64,000 nt of DNA from Bubalus kerabau. Its lineage: Eukaryota; Chordata; Mammalia; Artiodactyla; Bovidae. The DNA lies in contig NC_073646.1 in assembly GCF_029407905.1 (NCBI RefSeq), forward strand, positions 12,852,001 through 12,916,000, in the 5' to 3' direction. The position numbers were made by a program, and so were the translations under genes. Positions within the stretch are counted from its first letter, which is position 1. Every line of letters begins with the position of its first letter. The notes beneath the pieces were generated by a model. That model did not search any database and was not told the origin of the DNA. It saw nothing but the letters and a program-made list of their open reading frames with translations. This document shows positions 1 to 9,935 of the stretch, one piece after another.

Positions 1-539
1 TTGATAAGAGAATCAAGTAAGAGGGGACATATATAACGCTCTTATCACAGTGCTGAGCAGCTACAAAGAACCCGATAAGTGTGAGTTAATATTCTTATTC
101 ATTCTGCGATTATCTAGACCCAAATCATACAGTTGATGTATGAATCTGTAAGCTCAGCTTATGTGCCCTTGGGAAATGGAGTGTCCTGCATGGACTTGAG
201 TCCCATATGTACACGAAGTCTGGAAATCTCTTGTTCTGTCTGGGACATGAACACTCTGGGTTCCCATTGTGCTGTAAGAATTCAGCTATGCTGTGTCTGT
301 GTACCCGGGTCTGCATGCTGTAAGAATTCCGTGTGGCTATGTCTGTACACAAGCTCTGACCTGTGTATTTGCAAACCCACCTCAGCAGTGATGGTAAAAA
401 TTAATATCCTCACAGAACTTCGCTGTTTACAGAAGAGCAGTTTTCTGTATATGCATTTATCTCATCTTTCCAAGGACTCGAGGTCATTGATTGCTGTTTA
501 TCTTGTCCTCAACTTGCTAATATTTTGGTCTACAAATGT
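1..539. other. Unrecognised non-coding DNA
   Basis: No repeat family or gene recognised. A 137-residue open frame on the plus strand (133-546) has no recognisable domain, is cysteine-rich in a way typical of chance frames, and I do not call it a gene. The only local structure is an imperfect 46 bp tandem duplication starting at 270 and 316 (both copies begin TGCTGTAAGAATTC). Confidence 0.5.
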
Positions 540-650
540 TATCTGAGCATCTTCTTTATGTCAGACTGTTCTAGACACAAGGGTGAGTAAGAGGACAGAG
601 TTCTTGTTTTCACGAAGCTTCCATTTCGAAGGTAGTATAAAGGAAAAGTA
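540..650 (-). mobile_element. Ancient MIR/L2-like fragment
   Basis: The string GACTGTTCTAGACACAAGGG followed by a 'gagttcttgttttcacgaagctt' type stretch resembles the widespread ancient mammalian repeat that reads 'gcactgttctaggcactggg ... ccctgccctcatggagctt'. Family assignment is uncertain. Confidence 0.4.
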
Positions 651-654
651 GAAG

Positions 655-806
655 AAAGTGACAGAGGATGAGTTGGTTGGATGGCATCACCAACTCAGTG
701 AACATGAACTTGAGTAAACTCCTGGAGGTAGTGAAGGACAGGAAAGCCTGGTGTGCTGCAGTCCATGGGTCACAGAGAGTTGGACAAAACTTAGTGACTG
801 AACAGC
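655..806 (+). mobile_element. BovB LINE 3' end fragment
   Basis: Sense-strand BovB tail. It carries the end of the coding region (CAGAGGATGAG, GGATGGCATCACC, GGAAAGCCTGG) and the terminal GTCACAGAGAGTTGGAC block. It is strongly 5'-truncated to about 150 bp and divergent. Confidence 0.8.
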
Positions 807-1104
807 CATGTCAAGGTACTTATATGTATTAATTAGGGTTATGAAGAAGAAAAACAACCCCCAAATCTCAATGCATTAATGTAATCAATGATTTTTGCCT
901 CGTGCACAGCTAGTGAGTTCTGCTCCATGTAGTCATTTAGGGACTCAGGGACTCTTCTAGTTTCTGGTTCCACAATTCCCACAGGGCCATGGGTCTGTGT
1001 CTGACCAGCAGACTTGGAGAGATCTAGATGGGATGTTTTACTTGGATGGACTTGGTGAGTCTTGGAGGGGCAAACATAATTTCTGCCTAGCTTCTATTGG
1101 CCAA
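807..1104. other. Unrecognised non-coding DNA
   Basis: No repeat or coding signal recognised in this short interval between a BovB tail and a Bov-tA. Confidence 0.4.
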
Positions 1105-1116
1105 AACTGTTGTATG

Positions 1117-1340
1117 CATACATGCTAAGTTGTTTCAGTCATGTCCGACTCTCTGTGACCCTGTGGACTGTGGCCCTCCAGGTTCCTCTGTCCATGGGAT
1201 TCTCCAGGCAAGAATACTGGACTGGGTTTCCATGCCCTCCTCCAGGGGTTCTTTCCGAACCTGGGATCGAACCCACATCTCTTACAACTCCTGCATTGAT
1301 AGGTTGCTTCTTTACCAGTAGCACCATAGGGGAAGCACAG
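1117..1340 (-). mobile_element. Bov-tA SINE
   Basis: Antisense Bov-tA: the BovB-derived tail block (TCATGTCCGACTCTCTGTGA) comes first, then the body, then the antisense tRNA head (GATCGAACCC is the B box; TTCTTTACCAGTAGCACC is the A-box end). Flanking target duplication AACTGYTGTATG at 1105-1116 and 1341-1352 (one mismatch). Confidence 0.92.
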
Positions 1341-1645
1341 AACTGCTGTATGGCTAAACCTAAATACAAGAAAGGCTGGTGGATATGGGATAGTTTCCCA
1401 GGAAGAAAAGGGAACCAGTTTAGTAAAAATACATACATACCCTGCTTCAGTGTACACAAGTGTGATTGTGCAATGCTTTGTTGTGTGTTAACAGTTGCAT
1501 GGACTTCGGGGGGTTGCACTCCTCCAGAGGAGGAGGCCTCCTTGGTAGATGTGTAGCATTCTGTATGGTTTCATGATGTCCAGGAGGGAAATCTGACCAC
1601 TAGCCCTGCCATTTTCACATCCTCTTCTTTCTCTCTTTGCCCTCT

Positions 1646-1853
1646 GTTGTTTAATCACTCAGTCATGTCCAACTCGTTATGACCCCATAGACTATAGCCC
1701 ACCAGGTCCCTCTGTCCATGGAATTCTCCAGGCAAGAATGCTGGAGTAGGGTTGCCATTTCCTTATCTACGGGATCTTCTGACCCAGGGATTGAATACAT
1801 GTCTCCTGCATGGGCGGGTGGATTCTTTACTGCTGAACCACTAGGAAAGCCCC
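1646..1853 (-). mobile_element. Bov-tA SINE
   Basis: Antisense copy ending in the tRNA head (GGATTGAATACATGTCTCC, TTCTTTACTGCTGAACC, GGAAAGCCCC). Possible imperfect target duplication TGCCCTCT at 1638 and GGCCCCTCT at 1855. Confidence 0.88.
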
Positions 1854-2279
1854 TGGCCCCTCTTACCCTATGTCTTATCCAGTGCTCAGATATACACAGT
1901 GTTCTCCTGTGTGCATTCTCTCCTTCCTTCTTCCCTGGGTTAAGCTCTTCCACTCTTGTGAATCCCTCAGTCACCTCTCAAAGCCCTCTTACAACTGGGA
2001 ACCCAGATGTCTTACACCTTTAAAAAATTATTAGCTGTTGGTAGCAGTCCTAGTAATGGTATCACTTAATTTGAATGGCCCTTCCAGTTTTCCGTGAATT
2101 TCGTGTGCTGAAGTTTCCTGCTGAGGGTCTTTCTATTCCACTAGACCCTAGGTGCCAGGTTAACAGGGACCATGCTGTCTCAGCATAGTGGTCCATCAGT
2201 GATTGGCACAGCTCCTGGTGCACAGTGGGGAAACTGTATGATATATTCAGTGAACAAATGCATAGGTCATTGAATATAT

Positions 2280-2330
2280 TTCATGGAATCTTCCTTTCCA
2301 GCAACCTTAGGAATTGAGTATAATTATCCC
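2280..2330 (-). mobile_element. MIR fragment, part 1
   Basis: Left part of an antisense MIR that resumes near 2772 ('ttatcctcagttaagaaaactgagg'). Two Bov-tA copies in opposite orientation sit between the halves, so the MIR predates both. Confidence 0.5.
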
Positions 2331-2533
2331 TGGGCTTCTCTGTTGGCTCAGATGATAAAGAATCTGCCTACAATGCAGGAGACCGAGGTTTGATCCCAGG
2401 GTGGGGAAGATCCCCTGGAGAAGGGAATGGCACCCATCCCAATATTCTTGCCTGGAGAATCCTATGGACAGAGAAGCCTGGTGGGCTACAGTCCATGGGG
2501 TCGAAAATAGTCAGACACAACTAACACTTTCAC
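2331..2533 (+). mobile_element. Bov-tA SINE
   Basis: Sense copy: tRNA head (GGCTCAGATGATAAAGAATC A box; GGTTTGATCCCAG B box), GGGGAAGATCCCCTGGAGAA, then the Bov-A body and tail GTCAGACACAACTAACACTT. Short possible target duplication TATCCC at 2325-2330 and 2534-2539. Confidence 0.9.
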
Positions 2534-2570
2534 TATCCCCATTAAGCATCATTCCCTCTCCATGGTGATG

Positions 2571-2770
2571 GTGGTTTAGTCACTAAGTTGTGTCCAACTC
2601 TTGTGACTCCATGGACTGTAGCCTGCCAGGCTCCTCTGTCCATGGGATTCTCCAGGCAAGAATACTGAAGTGGGTTGCCATTTCCTTCTCCAAAGGGTCT
2701 TCCTGACCCAGAAATTGAACCCAGGTCTCCCGCCTTGCAGGCAGACTCTTTACTGACTGAGCCACCAGAG
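2571..2770 (-). mobile_element. Bov-tA SINE
   Basis: Antisense copy from GTGGTTTAGTCACTAAGTTG to the head remnant TTTACTGACTGAGCCACCAG. It sits tail-to-tail with the sense copy just upstream, giving a natural inverted SINE pair about 37 bp apart. Confidence 0.9.
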
Positions 2771-2771
2771 A

Positions 2772-2870
2772 ATATTATCCTCAGTTAAGAAAACTGAGGT
2801 CACGGAATTTACTAACTATGCCCAAATCACTTTAGTAATCATTGGTTGGACTTGGGTTCAAATGTACATG
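2772..2870 (-). mobile_element. MIR fragment, part 2
   Basis: Antisense MIR core: TTAAGAAAACTGAGGTCAC, then the 'gcccaaatcac' and 'ttggacttgggttcaaatg' blocks. It continues the MIR interrupted at 2330. Confidence 0.7.
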
Positions 2871-3077
2871 ATTCCAAATCCTATGCTACGTGCTTGCTTT
2901 TCATTCTGTCACATTGCAAGACGCCTATATTTCTTAATTCTTTTCCAAAGTGCTTTCACATGGATCATCTCACTAGACCATCATGGTAGTTCAGTGTTAG
3001 CAGTCAGCTCATGTTTGAGTTTTTTGTTTTTCTACTTCATAGATTTAGAAAGAAAATCTACAAAGAATTACCTCTAC

Positions 3078-3297
3078 ACTAGGGCTCAACAGACTTTATC
3101 TGTGAAGTACCAAATAGTAAATATTTTAAATATTTGTTGACCCTACCATCTCGATTACAATGTCTCACCTCTGCCACGGTAGCACAAAGGCAGCCATAGA
3201 TGACACTTAACATGTGGGTCTGGCCATGTCTCAATAAAACTTTATTGTCGAAAATGGGTGACAGTCATATTTGGGCCATGGGTCATAGTTTGTCATC
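3078..3297. mobile_element. Ancient DNA-transposon-like repeat
   Basis: Matches the common mammalian repeat whose ends read 'ggtcagcaaactttttctgtaaag' and 'gggccatagtttg'. Visible pieces are CAACAGACTTTATCTGTGAA, TAGTAAATATTTTAAATATT, AGGCAGCCATAGATGACACT and CAATAAAACTTTATTG. I regard it as a hAT-type non-autonomous element but am not sure of the family name. Confidence 0.6.
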
Positions 3298-3377
3298 TTG
3301 TACTCTATACAACTGCCAGAAATAAAATGAAAAACATGGAATATGCCAAAAAAAAAAAAGAAAAGAGAGAGAAAACA

Positions 3378-3495
3378 ATGAGGTGGATTTAACAAACTTG
3401 CTCAAAGTCCCAGGATATCTTTGTGGCAGAGCTGTGTCCTGAATCCCTGTTTCTTGCTTCCTGACTTAATGTTCTTTCCACTACACCAGCCTCCC
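3378..3495 (-). mobile_element. MIR fragment
   Basis: Antisense MIR: 'aacttgctcaaagtccc', 'agagctgtgtcctgaatccc', ending 'tgttctttccactacacc', which is the complement of the MIR head. Confidence 0.65.
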
Positions 3496-3718
3496 TCATT
3501 AACCACTATGGCGGAAACAGAAACCAATCTTGGGCTCATGTATTTGCCATTTGTTCCTTCTGACTGCAAACATTGGTCACTGTTCAGTGTTCACTCCCGA
3601 TACCTTTCTTCCTCAGAAACCTGCACAAGTACAGACGCTTGGCTCAGTTGCATTGTCTCTTTCCTGAAGAGATGAATCTAGAAGCCAGAATAGACACGGT
3701 CCCTGATCTCCAACACAC

Positions 3719-3898
3719 CCAAGTGGTTAAGAATACAGATCTGGAGCCAGGCAGGTGAGGGGAATAACAGCTCTGATACTTACTAGCTGAGTGACTTTGG
3801 GTGCCTCAGGATTTTCATTAGTAAAATAAGGAGAGTAATTGTCCCCGCCTGAGGGCTGTTGGATGAGGGTTGAAACAGTTTAAGTGTAAAGTGCTTAG
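3719..3898 (+). mobile_element. MIR SINE, 5' part
   Basis: Sense MIR: AAGTGGTTAAGAATACAGAT, CTGGAGCCAGGCAGG, TACTTACTAGCTGAGTGACT, CCTCAGGATTTTCATTAGTA. It is interrupted by an L1-BT tail and resumes at 4262. Confidence 0.85.
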
Positions 3899-3911
3899 AA
3901 GAGTGTCTGCC

Positions 3912-4248
3912 CATAGCTGTATAGAACAGTCTTTTGGACTCTGTGGGAGAAGGCGAGGGTGGGATGATCTGAGAGGATAGCATTAAAACATGTATATGAT
4001 CGTATGTGAAACAGATCTCCAGTCCAGGTTCGATGCATGAGACAGGGTGCTCAGGGCTGGTGCACTGGGATGACCCAGAGGGATGGGATGGGGAGGGAGG
4101 TGGGAGGGGGCTTCAAGATGGGGAACACATGTACACCCATGGCTGATTCATGTGAATGTATGGCAAAAACCACTACAATATTGTAAAGTAATTAGCCTCC
4201 TATTAAATAAATTTAAAAAAGAAAAGAAGCTGCCAAGAAAAAAAAAAA
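3912..4248 (+). mobile_element. L1-BT 3' end (young bovine L1)
   Basis: A 5'-truncated young L1. Diagnostic blocks are GAACAGTCTTTTGGACTCTG, GGTGCACTGGGATGACCCAG, GGGGAACACATGTACACCCA and ACAATATTGTAAAGTAATTA, then an A-rich tail. Target duplication AAGAGTGTCTGCC at 3899-3911 and 4249-4261. It inserted inside a MIR. Confidence 0.92.
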
Positions 4249-4261
4249 AAGAGTGTCTGCC

Positions 4262-4310
4262 ACTCAGTAGGTGTTTATTGCTGTTGCTATCATCATCATC
4301 ATTATTTTTC
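4262..4310 (+). mobile_element. MIR SINE, 3' part
   Basis: ACTCAGTAGGTGTTTATTGC followed by ATCATCATCATTATT continues the MIR interrupted at 3911. Confidence 0.75.
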
Positions 4311-4380
4311 CCAACGTAGAACTTATGACTTCATATATTGATTGCTTCTAAGCGCCAGTGACTTAATGCGGAGTATCTTA

Positions 4381-4614
4381 CCCTCAGCACCATTGGCATT
4401 TGGGGCTGGATAATTCTTTGCTAACATCCTAAAATTCATAGGGCACCGTCCTGTGAATTTTAGGGTATTAGCAGCATCCATGGCCTCTCCTCTCTAGTTG
4501 CAGTAGCATCTCCTCCCCCAGTTGGGAAAACCAAAAATGTGTCTAGACATTGCCTAATGTCCCATTGGGTCCTGGGGGCAAAAATCTCTCCCCTAGTTGA
4601 GAACCCCTGCTCTG
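4381..4614 (-). mobile_element. MER20 (hAT-Charlie DNA transposon)
   Basis: Full-length-looking antisense MER20: CAGCACCATTGGCATTTGGG, GGATAATTCTTTGCT, AGCAGCATCCATGGCCTCT, AACCAAAAATGTGTCTAGAC, GGGGGCAAAAATC, and the end AGTTGAGAACCCCTGCTCTG. Confidence 0.85.
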
Positions 4615-6040
4615 ATGTCATCACTTCTTCCTTGTGGCTGTTTGGCAAATCCTGACACATGCCTTCCTCTTGAGAAAAATTAATGTGTTAAAAAATATCA
4701 AAAGCAATTAACCCCTAGTCAAGACCCTTTCACCGATATGATCCATTGAAGGTCTTTGGAGAAAACTTTGGGGAAAAAGTGAGCAGCTTGTGGAAAGTGT
4801 TTCTGAAGGAAAGCAGACATTTTAGGATCTGACCCCAACCCAGCTCTCTAGGTTCTCTTCATGGATGGGAAAGATGTTCTGAGTGACCTAGTCAATCACT
4901 TGGGGAAGGTGTACTTAAGAGAAAGTCACCAGGTCAGACCATGATGGAAAGAGGGAAGGTCATCATTTAGTCACTCAACAAACCAAGGAATACTTTTATA
5001 GCTCAGGAAGCAATGAAAAGGGAGATACCTTCTCCACATTCCAGGAACTCACAATCTAGTCAAAGGGACAGACAAGCAGACAAATAAGTGAGCAGTCTCC
5101 CACATGGGGGCTACAGAGCTGGTTGGGATCTTAGATGGACTTTGGCTTAACCAAATATTAGGGAATTTTGTATTGATGTGGAAATGTGCAAATACTGAAA
5201 CTCACATGCTCTATTATGATAAATGCCTATAGAAATAATCATTGAAGACCTGAGGCACAGAACTTACTCATAAGGAATGTCCATGATTCTCACTTCTTTG
5301 TCCTAATGGAATAATAGTATGATGAGTACTGTGGAAACCTGGGTCATTGCCTAATGGAGCCCATTCAGATTCAGGTTGAGATTCTTCCCTGTATCCTACT
5401 TGCATCTCTGCAGTTCCGATCACTGACATAGGCAGCATGGGAACACCAAGGTGAGATATTTCTCTGTGCCCACCCTTCAGGTTACTGGGTGATGCAAGGC
5501 CCTTTGGATTTGCATATGGATTTTTTTTAAATCCTGTTTTTGGAATGCCAAGACCATCCAGCGGAATTGGCTGGTTTCTGCCCAGTTTTACTCACATTAT
5601 GCAAGATAGGCAGCATGTCAAACTAGGCTATGGGCTTTGCTTTCATTCAAAGACATGGAAGTAATTGACTTGTTCTATATCACTGCTGCCTCTTCATCAT
5701 TCACATTCTCTTCAGTTCTATCAACTAGTTTGTTCATTCATTCAGCAACCATTCAGTATTGTATCAGTTGATGGGGGAGTGGAAATGATCCATCTTGGCA
5801 TGGAAGAGTATTTTATTACTGACATTTAGAATTGCTAGAATTGTTTAGAATTGCTAGTGCATGATGATATTACAAAGAAGACCAAATGTTGGTTGGTTTT
5901 ACCACTGTTTTTAAAATCCCTACAGTCAACATACTTCCTCTATGCTTGCAGTAGGAACAGACCCCTCCAAACACCCAGCTTGAAATATTGCTGCTATCAT
6001 TTATTGAATATCCACTATGCCTAAGAAACTTGGTTGAATC
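4615..6040. other. Unrecognised non-coding DNA
   Basis: About 1.4 kb without a recognised SINE or LINE. A faint ancient repeat (AACTCACAATCTAGTCAAAG, with 'acagacaagcagacaaataag') may lie near 4980-5100. No gene signal seen. Confidence 0.45.
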
Positions 6041-6616
6041 TCAGTTCAGTTCAGTTCAGTCGCTCAGTCATGTCCGACTCTTTGCCATCCATGGACCGCA
6101 GCACGCCAGGCCTCTCTGTCCATCGCCAACTCCTGGAGTATACCCAAACCCATGTCCATTGAGTCAGTGATGTCATCCAACCATCTCATCCTCTGTCGTC
6201 CCCTTCTCCTCCTGCCTTCAATTTTTCCCAGCATCAGGGTCTTTTCCAATGAGTCAGCTCTTTGCATCAGGTGACCAAAGTATTGGAGTTTCAGCTTCAA
6301 CATCAGTCCTTCCAAACAACAGTCTGAACTGATCTCCTTTAGGATGGACTGGTTGGATCTCCTTGCAGTCCAAGGGACTCTCAAGAGTCTTCTCCAACAC
6401 CACAGTTCAAAAGCATCAATTCTTTGGTGCTCAGCTTTCTTTATAGTCCAACTCTCACATCCATACACAACTACTGGAAAAACCATAGCCTTGACTTGAT
6501 GGACTTTTGTTGGCAAAGTAATATCTCTGCTTTTTAATATGCTGTCTAGGCTGGTCATAACTTTCCTGCCAAGGAGTAAGGGTCTTTTAATTTCATGGCT
6601 TCAGTGATTTTGCTTG
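6041..6616 (-). mobile_element. BovB LINE 3' segment
   Basis: Antisense BovB starting at its tail repeat (CAGTTCAGTTCAGTTCAGTC) and running through the C-terminal coding region. The copy loses homology just after TTTAATTTCATGGCT, so about 2.6 kb of the 5' end is missing. Confidence 0.93.
6064..6558 (-). pseudogene. BovB reverse transcriptase C-terminal remnant
   Basis: An uninterrupted 164-residue frame covers the region after the RT catalytic core of the BovB protein. Recognisable family motifs are VVVYGCESWTIKKAEH (about residues 30-45), WCWRRLLRVPWTARRSNQSI, LKLQYFGHLM, a basic GRRRRGRQRMRWLD stretch and the end DREAWRAAVHG. No catalytic motif is present, so it cannot encode an active enzyme. 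The open frame suggests a modest age. It has no start context of its own; the first Met is internal to the family protein. Confidence 0.9.
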
Positions 6617-6658
6617 GAATCTGGGAACCCATGAATTACTATAATATCGGACAGTGGT

Positions 6659-6868
6659 TCCCCAATGGCTCAGAACGTAAAGAATCCACCTGCAGTGCAG
6701 GAGATTTGAGTGTGATCCCTGGGTTGGGCAGATCCCCTGGAGGAAGAAATGGCAACTCACTCCAATATTCTTGCCTGGAAAATCCCATGGACAGCAGAGT
6801 CTGGTGGGCTACAATGCATGGGGTTACAAAGAGTTGGACATGAATGACGGAGTAAGCACACACAACAT
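6659..6868 (+). mobile_element. Bov-tA SINE
   Basis: Sense copy: GGCTCAGAACGTAAAGAATC head, GTGTGATCCCTGGGTTGGGC B-box region, body and tail ('acaaagagttggacatgaatgac'). Short target duplication AGTGGT at 6653-6658 and 6869-6874. The target is the start of the MIR that follows. Confidence 0.88.
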
Positions 6869-7070
6869 AGTGGTGAAGAAATGCCTAGTAAAACCAGACT
6901 GCCTGGTTTTGCCAATGACAAGTACCAACAAAGTCACTTAACCTTTCTGGGCTTCATTTTCCCATTTGTCAAATGAGGAACAGCAGTAATACCTACCCTC
7001 ATTTAAGTAAGTTAAATAATCTTAATCGAATACTTAGTACAGTGCCTGACACACACTAATACATCAGTAC
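6869..7070 (+). mobile_element. MIR SINE
   Basis: Sense MIR: CAGACTGCCTGGTTTTGCC, AGTCACTTAACCTTTCTGGG, CTTCATTTTCCCATTTGTC, ACAGTGCCTGACACACACTA. Confidence 0.85.
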
Positions 7071-7077
7071 ACACTAT

Positions 7078-7300
7078 GATTTGTTCCAACAAATATTATC
7101 GAACCCTTGCTAAGTGTCTGACAATGTTCTAGGCACTGGGTAGGGATTAACAGAAGAGTTTCTACCCAGCTTGTTGAGAAAAATTGGAAGAGTTACTTCT
7201 GTCTCAGGAGAGGGGATGAGGGAAAATTGTATAAAGTAAAGAATATTTGAGCTACATCTGGGAGAATGGGTAGGAACTCTCTTCAGTGATACAAGATTAT
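7078..7300 (-). mobile_element. Ancient MIR/L2-like repeat
   Basis: AACCCTTGCTAAGTGTCTGA then CAATGTTCTAGGCACTGGG is the ancient 'tactatgtgccaggcactgttctaggcactggg' repeat, followed by a purine-rich stretch typical of its extension. Precise family not assigned. Confidence 0.5.
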
Positions 7301-7770
7301 AAACACCTCATGTGGGGGATATTTGAGCCATTTGGGAGGACAAGGTTTTTCCAGGCATACAGCTCTTATTTACATGCAAACAATTGCAGCCCTTGTTACA
7401 AATCATTTTCCTCTATTCATGTGAGCAGGTCATCAGGGTTCTCTATTTGGCAATATATTTTTTTGCAGGATTCATGGCTCATGAGATGACCAGCATGTCT
7501 GATGTCCTATTTGGAGTTTTAGATTTCACAATCTCCCGTTTTGCGTTTGCTCTGTGCTTCGTTGGGCATCCTGGGCTTGCAGCAGCTATGAGGGCATCCT
7601 ATTGAATTGTGGGGTGATGGAGAGGAAGAAGGAGCTATTGGAGCCTCCATCCAGAAACATGGAGTCCTGAGTTGGGAAGGAGAGGACCAGAGTTTTCACT
7701 ACGATGACACCATTTCCTTTCGTTGTCCTCTGACCTCAGAAATCTCACTTCGCTCTTGACTCTGTTTTGT
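7301..7770. other. Unrecognised non-coding DNA
   Basis: No repeat recognised. Open frames of 67 and 73 residues here (7286-7489 and 7384-7605) have no recognisable homology and overlap in different frames, so I treat them as chance. Confidence 0.4.
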
Positions 7771-7990
7771 CATGACAAGTTTGGGTTTTATCAGTAGTTT
7801 GTTTTCTTCCTTCTTGTTTCTTTTCCTTAACTTGTCTCCCTCCACCTCCCTTTCCTTCCTTCTTTCCTTCTCTCTTTTTAACTTGCTTTTCTTTCTGGTC
7901 TCCTCCTCCACTTTGTCCCTCCCTCCTCCTTACTTCACTCCATTTCCTCTTCTGTCTCTCTCTTCCTCTCTCTTCCTTTTCACTTTGCTG
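7771..7990. repeat. Polypyrimidine low-complexity tract
   Basis: About 200 bases of almost pure C/T on the plus strand (runs such as CTTCCTTCTTTCCTTCTCTC). It yields long meaningless K/R/E-rich frames on the minus strand. Such homopurine-homopyrimidine tracts can adopt triplex DNA. Confidence 0.85.
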
Positions 7991-8047
7991 TACAGCAGAA
8001 ACTAACACAACCTTGTAACGTGATTATATTCCAGTAAAAAATAATCA
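7981..8047 (+). mobile_element. L1 3' end fragment
   Basis: TTTGCTGTACAGCAGAAACT then AACACAACCTTGTAACG and a CCAGTAAAAA end is the artiodactyl L1 3' terminus. An A-rich stretch follows to about 8150. Confidence 0.75.
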
Positions 8048-8330
8048 GGGAAATGTAAAATAAAGCCACAATTAAAGACACTAAAAAAAGTAATGATGTA
8101 AAATTTAGACGACAAAGAAAAATCATAAGAAATAGGAAAAAAAATATTCTTTCATATTTTGAATGGATGCCCTCCCTCCAAGTCAGTCAGTTCAGTTACT
8201 CAGTCGAGTCTGACTCTGTGACCCCATGGACTACAGCACCCCAGGCTTCCCTGTCCATCACCAACTCCTGGAGGTTGCTCAAACTCATGTCCATCACATG
8301 AGTGATGCCATCCAACCATCTCATCCTCTG

Positions 8331-8906
8331 TCATCCGCTTCTCCTCCTGCCTTCAATCTTTCCCAGCATCAGGGCCTTTTCCAATGAGTCAGTTCTTCGC
8401 ATCAGGTGACCAAAGTATTGGAGCTTCAGCTTCAGCCTCAGTCCTTCCAATGAATATTCAGGACCGATTTCCTGTAGGATTGACTGGTTGGATCTCCTTG
8501 CAGTCCAAGGGACTCTCAAGAATCTTCTCCAACACCACAGTTCAAAAGCATCAATTCTTCAGTGCTCAGCCTTCTTTATGGTCCAGCTCTCACATCCATA
8601 GATGACTACTGGAAAAATTATAGCTTTGATTAGACAGACCTTTGTCAGCAAAGTAATCTCTCTTCTTTTCAATATGCTGTCTAGATAGGTCATAGCTTTT
8701 CTTTCAAGGAGCAAGTATCTTTTAATTTCATGGCTCCAGACACCACCTGCAGTGATTTTGGAGTCTAAGAAAATAAAGTCTGTCACTGTTTCTATTGTTT
8801 CCCCATCGATTTGCCATGAAGTGATGGGACTGGATGCCATGATCTTAGTTTTCGGAATGTTGAGCTTTAAGTCAACTTTTTCACTCTCCTCTTTCACTTT
8901 GATCAA
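8331..8906 (-). pseudogene. BovB RT C-terminal remnant (two frames)
   Basis: Two frames (8559-8906 and 8331-8519) together cover the post-catalytic BovB region: MIKVKEESEKVDLKLNIPKT, KIMASSPITSWQIDGE, VVIYGCESWTIKKAEH, then RVPWTARRSNQSILQEI and LKLQYFGHLMRRTDSL. The break between them near 8520-8560 means at least one frame-disrupting mutation. Confidence 0.88.
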
Positions 8907-8935
8907 AAGGCTCTTCAGTTCCTCTTCACTTTCTG

Positions 8936-9289
8936 CTAGAAGGGTGGTGTCATCTGTATATCTGAGGTTACTGATATTTCTCCCAGCAATCTGAATTTAA
9001 TGATATTTCTCCCAGCAATCTTGATTCCAACTTTTGCTTCATCCAGCCCATCATTTCTCATGATGTACTCTGCATATAAGTTAAATAAGCAGGGTGACGA
9101 TATACAGCCTTGACATGCTCCTTTCCCTACTTGGAACCAGTCCATTGTTCCATTTTCCATTCTAACTGTTGCTTCTTGACCTGCATACAGATTTCTCAGG
9201 AGGCAGGTAAGGTGGTCTGGTATTCCCATCTCTTTCGGAATTTTCCAGTTTCTTGTGATCCACACAGTCAAAGGCTTTGGTGTAATCAA
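8936..9289 (-). pseudogene. BovB RT middle region, motif C destroyed
   Basis: Residues after about 15 match the BovB RT palm: KEMGIPDHLTCLLRNLYAGQ, a QGC motif-B equivalent (GACQGCISSPCLFNLYAEYI) and IKIAGRNI. Where YADD should follow, a 29 bp tandem duplication (8972-9000, repeated from 9001) shifts the frame. The out-of-frame sequence also shows YTDD in place of YADD. Confidence 0.88.
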
Positions 9290-9935
9290 TAAAGCAGAAG
9301 TAGATGTTTTTCTGGAACTCTCTTGCTTTTTCTATAATCCAACAGATGTTGGCAATTTGATCTCTGGTTCCTCTGCCTTTTCTAAATCCAGCTTGAACAT
9401 CTGGAAGTCCCTGGTTCATGTACGATTGAAGCTTGACTTGAAGAATTTTGAGCATTATTTTGCTAGTGTGTGAGATGAGTGCAATTGTGCGGTAGTTTGA
9501 GCATTCTTTGGCATTGCCTTTCTTTGAGATTGGAATGAAAACTGACCTTTTCCAGTCCTGTGGCCACTGCTGAGTTTTCCAAATTTGCTGGCATATTGAA
9601 TGCAGCACTTTAACTGCATCATCTTTTAGGATTTGAAAGAGCTCAACTGGAATTTCATCACCTCCACTAGCTTTGTTCACAGTGATACTTCCTAAGGCCC
9701 ACTTGATTTCAGACTCCAGGATGTCTGGCTCTAGGTGAGTGATCACACCATGGTGGTTATCTGGGTCATTAAGATCTTTTTTGTATAGTCCTTCTGTGTA
9801 TTCTTGCCACCTCTTCTTAATATCTTCTGGTTCTGTTAGGTCCATACTGTTTCTGTCCTTTATTGTGTCCATCTTTGCATGAAATGTCCCCTTCGTGTCT
9901 CTAATTTTCTTGAAGAGATCTCCAGTCTTTCCCAT
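9162..9935 (-). pseudogene. BovB reverse transcriptase N-terminal/palm remnant
   Basis: A 257-residue frame from the BovB LINE protein, which copies element RNA into DNA at the target site. Visible family features: DEIPVELFQILKDDAVKVLH (about 93-112), FIPISKKGNAKECSNYRTIA (133-152), AGFRKGRGTRDQIAN (182-196) and the motif A block FIDYTKAFDCVDH (215-227) with the first metal-binding Asp. After residue about 229 the frame slips (ENSERDGN in place of the expected continuation) and the real sequence continues in the frame at 8936-9289. The N-terminal endonuclease domain is absent. Non-functional. Confidence 0.92.

Noticed and set aside
133..546. 137-residue plus-strand frame
   Set aside because: Cys/Ser/Leu-rich chance frame including a small tandem duplication, with no homology recognised.
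2331..2770. A single palindromic mobile element
   Set aside because: The inverted similarity is two independent Bov-tA SINEs in opposite orientation, each with its own head and tail.
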